The position numbers were made by a program, and so were the translations under genes. Under the pieces are notes generated by a model. The model ran no database searches, was not told where the DNA came from, and was given only the letters and a program-made list of their open reading frames with translations. From Versatilivorator sp963663845 (GTDB lineage Bacteria; Acidobacteriota; Terriglobia; Versatilivoradales; Versatilivoraceae), in contig OY760650.2 in assembly GCA_963663845.2 (NCBI GenBank), positions 372,001 to 436,000 of the forward strand: 64,000 nucleotides of DNA, given 5' to 3'. Position 1 is the first letter of the stretch. Every line of letters starts with the position of its first letter. This document shows, piece after piece, positions 8,865 through 17,293 of this stretch.

Positions 8865-11486
8865 TCACTCCAGAAAGATGAACTCGTTCATGTTCAGCAG
8901 AACCAGGCACAGGTCGGCCAGACGGTCCTGGTCTCCGGCAGGGGGCGACAGTGGCGGCGAGGCATCCGATCCCACGCCCGGCGCGGCAGCCGGCCCTTCG
9001 GCCAACTCGAGGGGAGGCTGTCGGTCCGTCAGGGGCCGGGTCAGAAAGTCCAGGCCGCGGGACCGTTCCCCGGGCGTGGGATCCCTCTGCAGGGCCAACT
9101 GGAAGGCCCGCTTCAGTTGGAACTCGGGGGCGGATCCCGCCTCCCGAACAATCCTTCCGGCCATCCTGCGACTCTGGTCGTGCACGAAGGGATTGTTGAA
9201 CAAGGCGAACACCTGGGGAGCCACCGTGGTCACCTCCCGCCTCCAGCAGCTTTCGTTCAGATTGGCTCCGTCAAAGACATTCATCATGGGCAGTTGGAAG
9301 GACCGCCCCTGCCACATGTAGACGGTGCGCCGGTTGCGTTCCCTGCGACTCGAAGGTTTCCACCAGGTCCCCCCCTCCCACAGCAGGTCTTCCTCGACCT
9401 TGGGGAAGAACCCGGGTCCTCCAATGGTGGCATTCAACTCCCCGCTGACTGCCAGGATGCTGTCCCGGATGGCCTCGGCCTCCAACCGCAGCGGATTGCT
9501 CCGCCAGAAGTAGCGGTTGTCGGGGTCGAGCGAACGGTACTCCTCGGCCCGGGGGTTCCGGATCGACTGCCGGTAGACGTTGGACTGCAGGATCAACCGA
9601 TGCACGGCCTTGATGCTCCAACGGTTCCGCACGAAATAGGAGGCCAGATAGTCGATCAGCTCGGGATGGAGGGTCCCCGATCCGTTCCGTCCGAAATCGC
9701 TGGCGGTCCGCACCAGGCCCTCGCCGAAATGGTGCTGCCAGATTCGGTTCACCATGACCCGGGCCGTCAGGGGATTGTCGGGGTGAGCGATCCACTCCGC
9801 CAGCGTCTGGCGGGGGCTCTGCCTGGGGTTCTCGTTCTTGAAGGGAAACCGTTCCTCGAGGGCGCTCAGGAAGCCCGGCTGCACCGCCTCTCCCCTGGCC
9901 TTCGGGTTGCCGCCCTGCAGGACGTAGGTGGTGGGCATGGCCGGGTGAGGCCGGCGGCCCCCGTACCGGCTCTGGATCTCCCAGGCGGTGTGCGCCCTGG
10001 GCTTGAAGTAATCCCGATGGCTTACGTTTCCGTAGCTGGTGTTCTGCCTCTCGATCAGGCGATAGAGATCCCTTTCCTCCCGCGTGAACAGTACCCCTCG
10101 ACTCAGAGCGGTCTTCAGTGCGCCATCACCCAAAGGCACCACCCCGTCCTTCAGATCCTGCCCCCCGACCAGGTGGAAGGGTTTCTCCAGGCGCTTCAGA
10201 AACTCCGCCGTGGTCTTCTCTCTCAACTCCTTGCGCTGATCCAGCTCCCGCTGCCAGGCTTCGGTGCGCTGCTTCCAGTCTTCGGGATCGAGGCTGGGAC
10301 CTTCGTACTGAGTGAACGGAAGGTCGGCCTCGCCCACGGTAAGGGAGGAAAAGAAGGCCTCGGTCCGGAAATAGTCGCGAGCGGGAATGGGGTCGTACTT
10401 GTGGTCGTGGCAGCGGGCGCACTCCAGGGTGAGCCCCAGGAAGACCGATCCGGTGGTGGTGACCAGGTCGACCAGCAGATTCTGCCGTCCGGCGTCCTCC
10501 CCGACGACCCCCAGGTTGAGGAAGCCGAGGCCGAGCTTGCCCTCGGCGCCGTAGACCGCATACAGGTCGCCGGCCAACTGTTCCTTGACGAAGCGGTCGT
10601 AGGCGCGATCCTGGTTGAAGGCGCGAATGACGTAATCCCGGTAGCGCCAGATGTGGGGGCGGGGATAGTCGGGGCCGCCCCCTTCGGTATCGGCGTAGCG
10701 AACCAGATCCAGCCAGTGCCTGCCCCAACGCTCCCCGTAGTGGGGATTGCGAAGCAGATTCTCCACTTCCTGCTCGTAGGCGTCATCGGACGGGTTGCGG
10801 AGGAACCGGGCCATCGCCTCCGGAGTGGGCGGCATGCCGATCAGATCGAAATGGACCCTCCGCAGCAGGGATCTCCCGGAAGCCGGCGGCGCCGGTTCCA
10901 TCCCCTGCTTTTCCAACTTCGCCAGGACCAGGGCATCGATGGGGTTCCTCACCCACTGCCGGTCTCGGACCGCCGGAAGGGCCGGCGGCTTCAGCTCGGT
11001 GAAGGGCCAGGCCGCCCTCTCACTCAGAGGAGTATCGACCGGGGGCGGCAGTTGGTCGATCCAGGCCGCAATCAGACCGATCTCCTCTTCCGGGAGCAGT
11101 GGTTCTCCCAGGGGCATGGCCGGCTGCTTCTCGCCCCGAAGGTAGTGGATCAGGGGACTGGCCTCGGCATCGCCGGCCAGGACGGCGGGTCCGTTGAGGG
11201 CGCCTCCCCGAAGGATGGCCTCCGGCGTTTCCAGCACCAGGCCGCTGTTGTGAGTCCGGGTGTCGTGGCAGGAAAGACAGCGGGTCTCCAGGATGGGTTT
11301 GATCTGCGTCCGGAACCGCACCGCGGCGTCCTCAGCCGCGCCCGCGAACGCCGCCAAACCAGCAAAAAGAGCCACCCCGGTGGAGATCGGTCTCAACACA
11401 CTCCCACCCCATTCTGAAAATCGATGGGTACAGTTTAATGCCACCGCTATCGACAGGACAAGCCAACCTTCATAGAATGACGGCAT
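8865..11486 (-). CDS. DUF1549/DUF1553 planctomycete-type cytochrome c protein (copy 1)
   Basis: 873 aa from the ATG at 11486. An alternative GTG at 11399 would give a tidier signal peptide (LRPISTGVALFAGLAAFAGAA). Domain order: PSCyt1 heme domain with CLSCH at about 70-74, PSCyt2 (DUF1549) from about 165 with DLIGMPPTPE and RWGRHWLDLVRYADTEG, a second heme-type motif CARCHDHKYDP, and DUF1553 at the C-terminus (ADFGRNGSGTLHPELIDYLA, then NMNEFIFLE at the end). It is predicted periplasmic. It heads an operon with DUF1501 and a TIM-barrel paralog. Related copies are known by domain only; a role in sugar oxidation is an inference from context. Confidence 0.9.
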   Translation of the reverse strand: MPSFYEGWLVLSIAVALNCTHRFSEWGGSVLRPISTGVALFAGLAAFAGAAEDAAVRFRTQIKPILETRCLSCHDTRTHNSGLVLETPEAILRGGALNGPAVLAGDAEASPLIHYLRGEKQPAMPLGEPLLPEEEIGLIAAWIDQLPPPVDTPLSERAAWPFTELKPPALPAVRDRQWVRNPIDALVLAKLEKQGMEPAPPASGRSLLRRVHFDLIGMPPTPEAMARFLRNPSDDAYEQEVENLLRNPHYGERWGRHWLDLVRYADTEGGGPDYPRPHIWRYRDYVIRAFNQDRAYDRFVKEQLAGDLYAVYGAEGKLGLGFLNLGVVGEDAGRQNLLVDLVTTTGSVFLGLTLECARCHDHKYDPIPARDYFRTEAFFSSLTVGEADLPFTQYEGPSLDPEDWKQRTEAWQRELDQRKELREKTTAEFLKRLEKPFHLVGGQDLKDGVVPLGDGALKTALSRGVLFTREERDLYRLIERQNTSYGNVSHRDYFKPRAHTAWEIQSRYGGRRPHPAMPTTYVLQGGNPKARGEAVQPGFLSALEERFPFKNENPRQSPRQTLAEWIAHPDNPLTARVMVNRIWQHHFGEGLVRTASDFGRNGSGTLHPELIDYLASYFVRNRWSIKAVHRLILQSNVYRQSIRNPRAEEYRSLDPDNRYFWRSNPLRLEAEAIRDSILAVSGELNATIGGPGFFPKVEEDLLWEGGTWWKPSSRRERNRRTVYMWQGRSFQLPMMNVFDGANLNESCWRREVTTVAPQVFALFNNPFVHDQSRRMAGRIVREAGSAPEFQLKRAFQLALQRDPTPGERSRGLDFLTRPLTDRQPPLELAEGPAAAPGVGSDASPPLSPPAGDQDRLADLCLVLLNMNEFIFLE

Positions 11487-11608
11487 GGGATCTTGACCAG
11501 TACCTTGGCCCTGCCCTGATCCGGATGCCCTGTCGTCCATTTCCGCAGGGATGCCGGCCAGGGCCCGATTACGGCATCGCCAGCCCGCCATGCGGATGGG
11601 AGGGGGAT

Positions 11609-12808
11609 ATGCAGAGACGACACTTTCTTCACACGGTTCTGGCTTCGGGGCTTGTGTCCGGAGCGCCCTCCGCCGCTGGAACTCCCGGACCTCGGCGGCC
11701 GGACCCCGGCAAGGCCAAGTATCGGGGCGGGGTGATCGGCCTGGGCTGGATGGGACTGCTCTACGACCTGGCGGAGCGCATTCCCGATCGCTTCGATGTG
11801 GACGACGCGGAACGGCCCACGCCCGAGTTGGACATCCACCGGCGATTCCACCACCACGACCATCCTGGAAATGAAGGGCTCCCCACCTCCTACGCCGAAG
11901 CGCTGTGGGATCGTCCGGAGGTGCGCCTGGTGGCCGGAGCCGACCGCGACAGGAAAAGGCTTGAGGCCTTTGGCGAACGCTACCGCATCCAGGCTCTCTA
12001 CACCGACGCCGTCGAAATGATGGAAAGGGAACAACTCGACATCGTCGCCGTGGCGACAAACACCAAGGGCCGGGCCTTTCTGACCGTCAAGGCGGCGGAG
12101 TCGGGGGCCAAGGGCATCTTCACCGAGAAACCCATGTGCCACACCCTGGAGGAAGCCGACCGCATGGTCCAGGCCTGCGCCGATCGCGGCATTGCTCTCA
12201 ACTGCGGCGCCATCACCACCACCCACCCCTCCTTTGCCAGGGCCAGGGAATTGGTGCGGCAGGGGGCCATCGGCGACCTGGTTTCCATTGAGGCCTCGGG
12301 CCCCGGGGCTCAACATCAGAACTGGTCCTACTTTTTGGACGGCCCGCCGGCCTGGGCGTGCGGAACCGGGGACCAACCCAGAAGAGACTCCGGAAGCGAC
12401 GAGTTCAGGGGCCAGGGAATGATGGTGGCCAGCGACGGCCTGGTGGTCCACTTCCGCGCGGGTGCTCCCGGGGTCCGGCTCTGCGGCAGCAAAGGGGAGA
12501 TGACCTTTTCGTTTGTCGACGGCTGGCAGCTTTGGCAGGCGACCGAGACGCCGGCGGGAACCCGACGGGTCTCCATGCCCTGGCCCGCCCCCGGGTTCGT
12601 CCCACCCTACGGCGCCGTCTACAGCCTGGCCGACGTGCTGGACTGCATGGAAGGCCGGCTGGACGAGCCCAAGAACTCGGGACGCCGGGTAGCCGTCGCT
12701 CTGGAAGTGGAGATAGCCCTCAAGCTGTCTTCCACAAACGGAGGCACTCGAATCGACCTTCCATTGGCCGACCGTTCCCTGGGGCTCAACTATGACTGGT
12801 TCCGGTAA
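11609..12808 (+). CDS. Gfo/Idh/MocA family oxidoreductase, Tat-exported
   Basis: 399 aa from the ATG at 11609, preceded by AGGGGG. The N-terminus MQRRHFLHTVLASG is a Tat signal. A Rossmann fold with GVIGLGWMG (about 41-49) binds NAD(P), and the TEKPM motif (about 172-176) is the usual catalytic-loop lysine motif of the family. The C-terminal half holds the family substrate domain (GSKGEMTFSF, YSLADVLDCMEG). Such enzymes oxidise or reduce sugars and inositols; the substrate here is unknown. The stop overlaps the next gene by 17 bp, so the two are probably translationally coupled. It diverges from the DUF1549/1553 gene across about 120 bp. Confidence 0.88.
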   Translation: MQRRHFLHTVLASGLVSGAPSAAGTPGPRRPDPGKAKYRGGVIGLGWMGLLYDLAERIPDRFDVDDAERPTPELDIHRRFHHHDHPGNEGLPTSYAEALWDRPEVRLVAGADRDRKRLEAFGERYRIQALYTDAVEMMEREQLDIVAVATNTKGRAFLTVKAAESGAKGIFTEKPMCHTLEEADRMVQACADRGIALNCGAITTTHPSFARARELVRQGAIGDLVSIEASGPGAQHQNWSYFLDGPPAWACGTGDQPRRDSGSDEFRGQGMMVASDGLVVHFRAGAPGVRLCGSKGEMTFSFVDGWQLWQATETPAGTRRVSMPWPAPGFVPPYGAVYSLADVLDCMEGRLDEPKNSGRRVAVALEVEIALKLSSTNGGTRIDLPLADRSLGLNYDWFR

Positions 12809-14534
12809 GTCTTCGTCCCTGCCCAACGCCATTCCGATCAGCCGGCGCCGCTTTCTCCTGGCGGGAGCCGGAGGGCTGGCCTGCCTGGCCGATCCCGGCA
12901 GGTCGAACGCCCACGGCCCCGAGCCGGGCCGGCTCCTGTTCAACTGCGATGGATCCATGATTCATTGCTGGGGGCGCGCCGCCCTGCCTCGGAAGAGCGG
13001 CCCCCTGAGCCGTCGGGAATTTACCGATCTGGTCTTCACTCCCATCGAGAACAGCGGCGTCGACACCCTGCTGTTCAGCTTTGGCAGCGGCAACGTGGCC
13101 GAGTACCAGAGCAACGTCCTGGAATGGCCCGGCCAAGCCGACCGATTCCGGTTCCCCGAGAGCAGGACCTGGCATGGAGGCATCGAGGTCGATCCCAAGG
13201 ACCAGTACCTGAACCCCAAGAGCCTGGCCGATTCCGGACACAATCCGCCGCAGATCATCGTGGACGAATGCCGCCGGAGAGGCATGCGGGCCTTCGTGTC
13301 GCTCCGGATGAACGACATCCACGACGGGCAGCACCCCCGGGGCGCCCTTCCCAACCCGGAGCTGCCCACTTTCAAGAGACTCAATCCCGATTGGCTGGTT
13401 CCCGATCTGGATTGGTGGAGCGCCCTGAATTTCGAGGTGGCTCAGGTCCGGGAGCTGAAGCTGCGGGTCATCGAGGAGTTCTTCGATCGCTGGGACTTCG
13501 ACGGCATCGAGCTCGACTGGCTCCGGCACACTTTCTATTTCCCCCGGGGCCTGGAGCGTGAAAAGGGCAAGGTTCTGACCGAGTTCATGCGAGCCGTCAG
13601 GCGGAGCCTGCGGCAGCGGGCAGCCGAAAGGGGGCGCCCTATCGAGATCGCGGTGCGTGTACCCGAGAGGGTGGAGTGGTGCCTGGAAGGAGGTTTCGAA
13701 GTCCCCGCCTGGATCCGGGAGGGGCTGGTCGATTTCCTGATTCTGGGTCAGGGATTGACGGAATGTCGGGGCCTGTCGGGATTCAGAGAGCTCATGGGCG
13801 GCCGCCGGCTGCCCATCTATCCCAGCCTCTACCCCTTTGGCAACGGTTATCCCATCTATCCCGACGAGGTGATTCGAGGCAGCGCCGCCAACCTCTGGCG
13901 GGACGGCGCCGACGGACTCTACGCCTTCAACTGGTTCTTCCACGGGAACTGGCGCAGCCGCCTGCTGCGGGAGATCGCCAAACCGGACCTGCTTCGTAAC
14001 AAGGACAAGCGCTACACCCTGGTGCAGCGTTTCGAGGCCCACCATACGGGACGCTCCCCCCGCTCCGATTCGGTCCGCTTCAACACCATGATCAAGGCGG
14101 CCCCGCTTCCCTTCACCCTGGGCAGGGCGGGAGCGGCCCAAACGGTCACCCTGCCCATCGCCGACGAGGTCTCCTCGACAGTCAACCCACCCAGGCTGGC
14201 CGAGCTGCTGGTGGGCCTGGACGGATTGTCCGGCGACGTTCTGGAGTTTTCGCTCAATGACCGACCCTTGGAGCCGGGGGAATTGGACGCGGTCGAGGAC
14301 CTGGCGCCGGTGACCTGCCGCCTGGACATCCCCCAGGATCAGGGAATCCTGGGCTTCCCCCCTCGCCGGCGGCTGGACATGGACTTCAGCGGGTTGCGGC
14401 TGCCGGTGCCGCTGGCGCGGTTGACGCCCGGCCTCAATCGACTCTCGCTGCGGCTCAAGCGGCGCCGCCCGGACGCCGACCGGCCGGTGCGAGTGAGGCG
14501 AATCGAGCTCTCGGTCAGCTACGGGGCCGGTTAG
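12792..14534 (+). CDS. Tat-exported TIM-barrel hydrolase-like protein (paralog 2)
   Basis: 580 aa; SRRRFLLAGAGG near residue 17 is a Tat signal. This copy has the fullest version of the family landmarks: LRMNDIHDGQ, FDGIELDWLRHTFYF, VRVPERVEWC with GLVDFLILGQG, and GADGLYAFNWF. The C-terminal third reads as a beta-sandwich (FSLNDRPLEPGELD, LRLPVPLARLTPGLNRL) that could bind carbohydrate or cap the barrel. It overlaps the preceding oxidoreductase by 17 bp, so hydrolysis and oxidation of the same substrate are plausible. The stop shares the bases TTAG (14531-14534) with the convergent gene. Confidence 0.77.
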   Translation: MTGSGKSSSLPNAIPISRRRFLLAGAGGLACLADPGRSNAHGPEPGRLLFNCDGSMIHCWGRAALPRKSGPLSRREFTDLVFTPIENSGVDTLLFSFGSGNVAEYQSNVLEWPGQADRFRFPESRTWHGGIEVDPKDQYLNPKSLADSGHNPPQIIVDECRRRGMRAFVSLRMNDIHDGQHPRGALPNPELPTFKRLNPDWLVPDLDWWSALNFEVAQVRELKLRVIEEFFDRWDFDGIELDWLRHTFYFPRGLEREKGKVLTEFMRAVRRSLRQRAAERGRPIEIAVRVPERVEWCLEGGFEVPAWIREGLVDFLILGQGLTECRGLSGFRELMGGRRLPIYPSLYPFGNGYPIYPDEVIRGSAANLWRDGADGLYAFNWFFHGNWRSRLLREIAKPDLLRNKDKRYTLVQRFEAHHTGRSPRSDSVRFNTMIKAAPLPFTLGRAGAAQTVTLPIADEVSSTVNPPRLAELLVGLDGLSGDVLEFSLNDRPLEPGELDAVEDLAPVTCRLDIPQDQGILGFPPRRRLDMDFSGLRLPVPLARLTPGLNRLSLRLKRRRPDADRPVRVRRIELSVSYGAG

Positions 14535-15610
14535 GATTTTGCAGAGAACATCGACTCGTCGATCCAGTTGGGCCGGAAGTGGCGGGGAGACCAGTCCACC
14601 GGCACCTGGTCCACCGGGAACAGACTTCCGCCCCTCTCCAGGTAGGAGTAGTAGCCGGCCAGAAACACCTGGGTCTTCTTGCGAATGACGTCAAAGGATT
14701 GGTAGCTGTCCCCCTGGAAGGTTCGCTGCATGTCCATGAGCTGGGGGGCGAAGTAGTGGTAGAGGGTCTCCCTCCGATCCGGGCTGCGGTCCATGGTGAT
14801 GGTTTCTCTTCCCTTGTCCCCGGTGACCTTCAGGTAGAGATGGTGGGTGCCGGAAACCCCGTGCAGCGCTGCCAGGAAGGGGGGCTGCCCTTCCCTGCCC
14901 TTGAACAGCATGGTGTCCTGCATCCAGGTAGCCTTGCGCTCGTCGTCGGTGAAGAGGGAGACCTTCTCCACCTCGTAGCCGAGGGCTCGCAGGATGAACC
15001 ACTGAATGTGGAAATGGGCCGGATATTCGTCGGTGAAGCAGAGGCCGTGCACTCCCTTGATGACTCCCACGTTACCCAGGCGGCCCTTGAGGTAGGAGGC
15101 CTGGTAGTAGTGTTCCTGCACGCTGGTGGCCATTAGCGGCGTGCCCTGTTTGGCGGCCAGGTCCAGGATCGCGTCGATATCGCGCAGGCGGTAGCTGAAG
15201 GGCCGGCTCAGATAGGTGGGCACCCCCGCCTCCACGTAGGGCCAGGCCAGACGGTGCTGCCAGGGAACCTCGTAGAGCCCGCCGAAGCCGATGGCGTCCA
15301 CCTTGCCCAGCATGCCGTCGTAACGGTCCACCGCCACGCAGCCGTACTTGGCCGCAAACTCGCGGGCCAGCTTGGGGTTCACGTCCCAGCAGTGGGTGAT
15401 CTCCATGTTCAGCAGACCGCCGCCGAACAGTCCCTGGGCAGCCAGGATATCGGCCCAGATCCCCCAGAAGGTGTACTCGCCCACGTTCAACGCCCCCACC
15501 CGGATCTTTCGGTTCGCGGGCCGGGCGGATTCCGCCCGGGCCTGAGAAACGGCCGCCGGCAGCCAGGCTCCCGCTGCCATTGAAGCCAAAAACGAACGGC
15601 GATGGGTCAT
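14531..15610 (-). CDS. Gfo/Idh/MocA-like protein with degenerate NAD motif
   Basis: 359 aa with a Tat signal (THRRSFLASMAAGAW). The overall layout matches Gfo/Idh/MocA oxidoreductases, but the first strand reads RVGALNVGEYTFWG (about 37-50), without a GxGxxG loop, and the usual EKP motif is replaced by SRPF (about 135-138). It may bind another ligand or be a non-enzymatic relative. RBS AGGAGC lies before the ATG. It converges on paralog 2, sharing four bases of stop codons, and its upstream gap is a heptad-bounded element. Confidence 0.72.
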   Translation of the reverse strand: MTHRRSFLASMAAGAWLPAAVSQARAESARPANRKIRVGALNVGEYTFWGIWADILAAQGLFGGGLLNMEITHCWDVNPKLAREFAAKYGCVAVDRYDGMLGKVDAIGFGGLYEVPWQHRLAWPYVEAGVPTYLSRPFSYRLRDIDAILDLAAKQGTPLMATSVQEHYYQASYLKGRLGNVGVIKGVHGLCFTDEYPAHFHIQWFILRALGYEVEKVSLFTDDERKATWMQDTMLFKGREGQPPFLAALHGVSGTHHLYLKVTGDKGRETITMDRSPDRRETLYHYFAPQLMDMQRTFQGDSYQSFDVIRKKTQVFLAGYYSYLERGGSLFPVDQVPVDWSPRHFRPNWIDESMFSAKS

Positions 15611-15631
15611 CGGTAGCTCCTTTGTTCAAAA

Positions 15632-15792
15632 AGTGGAGAGTGGAGAGTGGAGAGTGGAGAGTGGAGAGCCGAGCGTTTCGGAAACAGCCAGACACATGAT
15701 GAACTGACTGAGCTTATTTGTAAGGATTGCGCCGATAACGACAAGATGCTTTGCGTGTCGTTCGACTAACTCTTCACTCTCCACTCTCCACT
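15632..15792. repeat. Heptad-bounded intergenic element (copy 2)
   Basis: Five perfect AGTGGAG heptads at 15632-15666 face inverted heptads (CTCTCCA) at about 15769-15790. The core carries GCGTTTCGG near 15672 and GATGCTTTGCGTGTCG near 15745, both conserved in the copy at 29112. The right arm reaches the TAG stop codon of the enolase-superfamily gene (15791-15793), so the stop lies within the repeat. Confidence 0.8.
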
Positions 15793-17179
15793 AACCTGAA
15801 GACTCCCCTTCATTCCTCCAGACCGGCCCCGATTCGGTCTCTACCCAGAGACGCTCGAAGGCCTGCGATCCGTCCTCATCCCAGAAATCGGTCACCACCG
15901 GGTTGGCGTAACCGGAGGTTCCCCGCTGCAGCCTCGGCCCGGGGACGTCCGGAGGATTCAGAAAGCGAATGTTCGACCCGGGAGCGTCGGGGTCGAAGCG
16001 AAAATAGACCCGGAAGCCGTTCCGGTAGCGCATCCTCACCAGGAAGCGGTCCTGGCGGGGCCGGGGGGCCTGAGTGAGCCGGCGCAGCTTGTCACGGTCG
16101 AGGGTCACGCCTAGTCCCGGTTTCCCAAGGACCTGCACGCTGCCGTTGACCACGGGCATGGTTTCCACCGTCACGTCTTCCTTCCAGAGATGACAGAGGC
16201 TCACATGATCCAGAGTGGCCATCTTGAACACGGCCGCCTCGTGCGCCAGGAAGGCCTGGTTGATGGTTCCCCCGCACTGCTGCAGCATGAAGGGGGTATT
16301 GAAGGACTCGGCCATGCCGGCCAGCTTGGCGGCGAATCCCACCGGAGCGTGGCCGGCCATGAAGCCGTCGCACAGGCCGTGCCGCATGAAATAGTCGGCG
16401 GGGCCGTGGTGGATGAGGATGGGGATGGAGCAGCTTTCGCGGAGGATCCGGTAGCCTTCGTGGTCAATGGCGCGGAGGGGATCTTCGATGCGGCCGGCCA
16501 CGCTGAATTTCTCCAGCTCCTTGAGGACCGGCTCCACCGCCTCCAGGTTGGAGTCCGCGTTGAAGTCGTAGTGGACCTTGAAGCCGGGAGGCGCCACTTT
16601 CTGGATGGCTTCGGTCTGATCCAACACGTTCTGAATGACGTCCACGTGGTACTTGAGCCAGTGAAATCCCCGCCCGGCCACGTTGAGCGCCTCCTCGGCC
16701 ATGCCCTCGGGGGGTTGAGAGGCCGTCCAGGCCGCCACCGGCACCCAGGTGCGGACCCGCGGGCCGATCAGCTTCCAGCAGGGCAAGCCCAGGTACTTGC
16801 CCATCAGGTCGTAGACGGCCATGTTGATGGCCAGGTTCCGGGTGTCGCCGATCCAGTCGAAGGCGCTGGTGCCGAGGTAGCGGGAGGAGGGATCGTTTTC
16901 GGGAAGCCGGCCCCAGCTCTCTCCGATGCCTTCCAGGCCGCTTTGGGTCTTCACCACGTAGATGGTGCGAAGCTGGATTCCCAATCCGTGATAGCGAAAA
17001 AGCCAGCGCGCATTGTAGTCGTGGAAGGGAGGGCAAATCTCGTGCGCTTCGATGTCGGTGATCTTGAGATCTTCGCGGGCATTGCCCGGCAGCGCGGCCC
17101 GCAGCCACCCTGGCACGGCCAGTCCGGCCAGACCCAGGGCGCCCGAGGCCAGGAATTCACGGCGAACCAGGGATGACAT
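15791..17179 (-). CDS. Enolase-superfamily protein (mandelate racemase/MLE-like), Tat-exported
   Basis: 462 aa from the ATG at 17179, which has AGGAGC upstream and opens a Tat signal (SLVRREFLASGALGLAG). The N-terminal capping domain and C-terminal barrel of the enolase superfamily are recognisable. A KYH triad sits at about 176-178 where KxK or KxH is expected. Metal ligand candidates are D205/D209 and E232 (IEDP). The third ligand position reads ILIHHGP, without the usual acid, and a possible His base is in AGHAP (about 277). An extra C-terminal segment of about 80 aa follows the barrel. Known relatives dehydrate or racemise sugar acids. Export is unusual for this superfamily. Confidence 0.75.
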   Translation of the reverse strand: MSSLVRREFLASGALGLAGLAVPGWLRAALPGNAREDLKITDIEAHEICPPFHDYNARWLFRYHGLGIQLRTIYVVKTQSGLEGIGESWGRLPENDPSSRYLGTSAFDWIGDTRNLAINMAVYDLMGKYLGLPCWKLIGPRVRTWVPVAAWTASQPPEGMAEEALNVAGRGFHWLKYHVDVIQNVLDQTEAIQKVAPPGFKVHYDFNADSNLEAVEPVLKELEKFSVAGRIEDPLRAIDHEGYRILRESCSIPILIHHGPADYFMRHGLCDGFMAGHAPVGFAAKLAGMAESFNTPFMLQQCGGTINQAFLAHEAAVFKMATLDHVSLCHLWKEDVTVETMPVVNGSVQVLGKPGLGVTLDRDKLRRLTQAPRPRQDRFLVRMRYRNGFRVYFRFDPDAPGSNIRFLNPPDVPGPRLQRGTSGYANPVVTDFWDEDGSQAFERLWVETESGPVWRNEGESSG

Positions 17180-17293
17180 GAGCGGCTCCTCTCGGACTCG
17201 GAACACCTGATTGCCTGCACTCAGGGACGGAAGGATTCACAGGGCGTTTCCAGGAAATGCTATCACAACCCCGCGGCCTGGGCGGCAACCGGA

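Noticed and set aside
9117..11417. Long plus-strand frame of 766 codons opposite the DUF1549/1553 gene
   Set aside because: Shadow frame caused by GC-rich third positions; the minus strand has clear domains and heme motifs. The same holds for long antisense frames at 2620-4251, 5564-7387, 17567-19486, 29753-32266 and 51135-53159.
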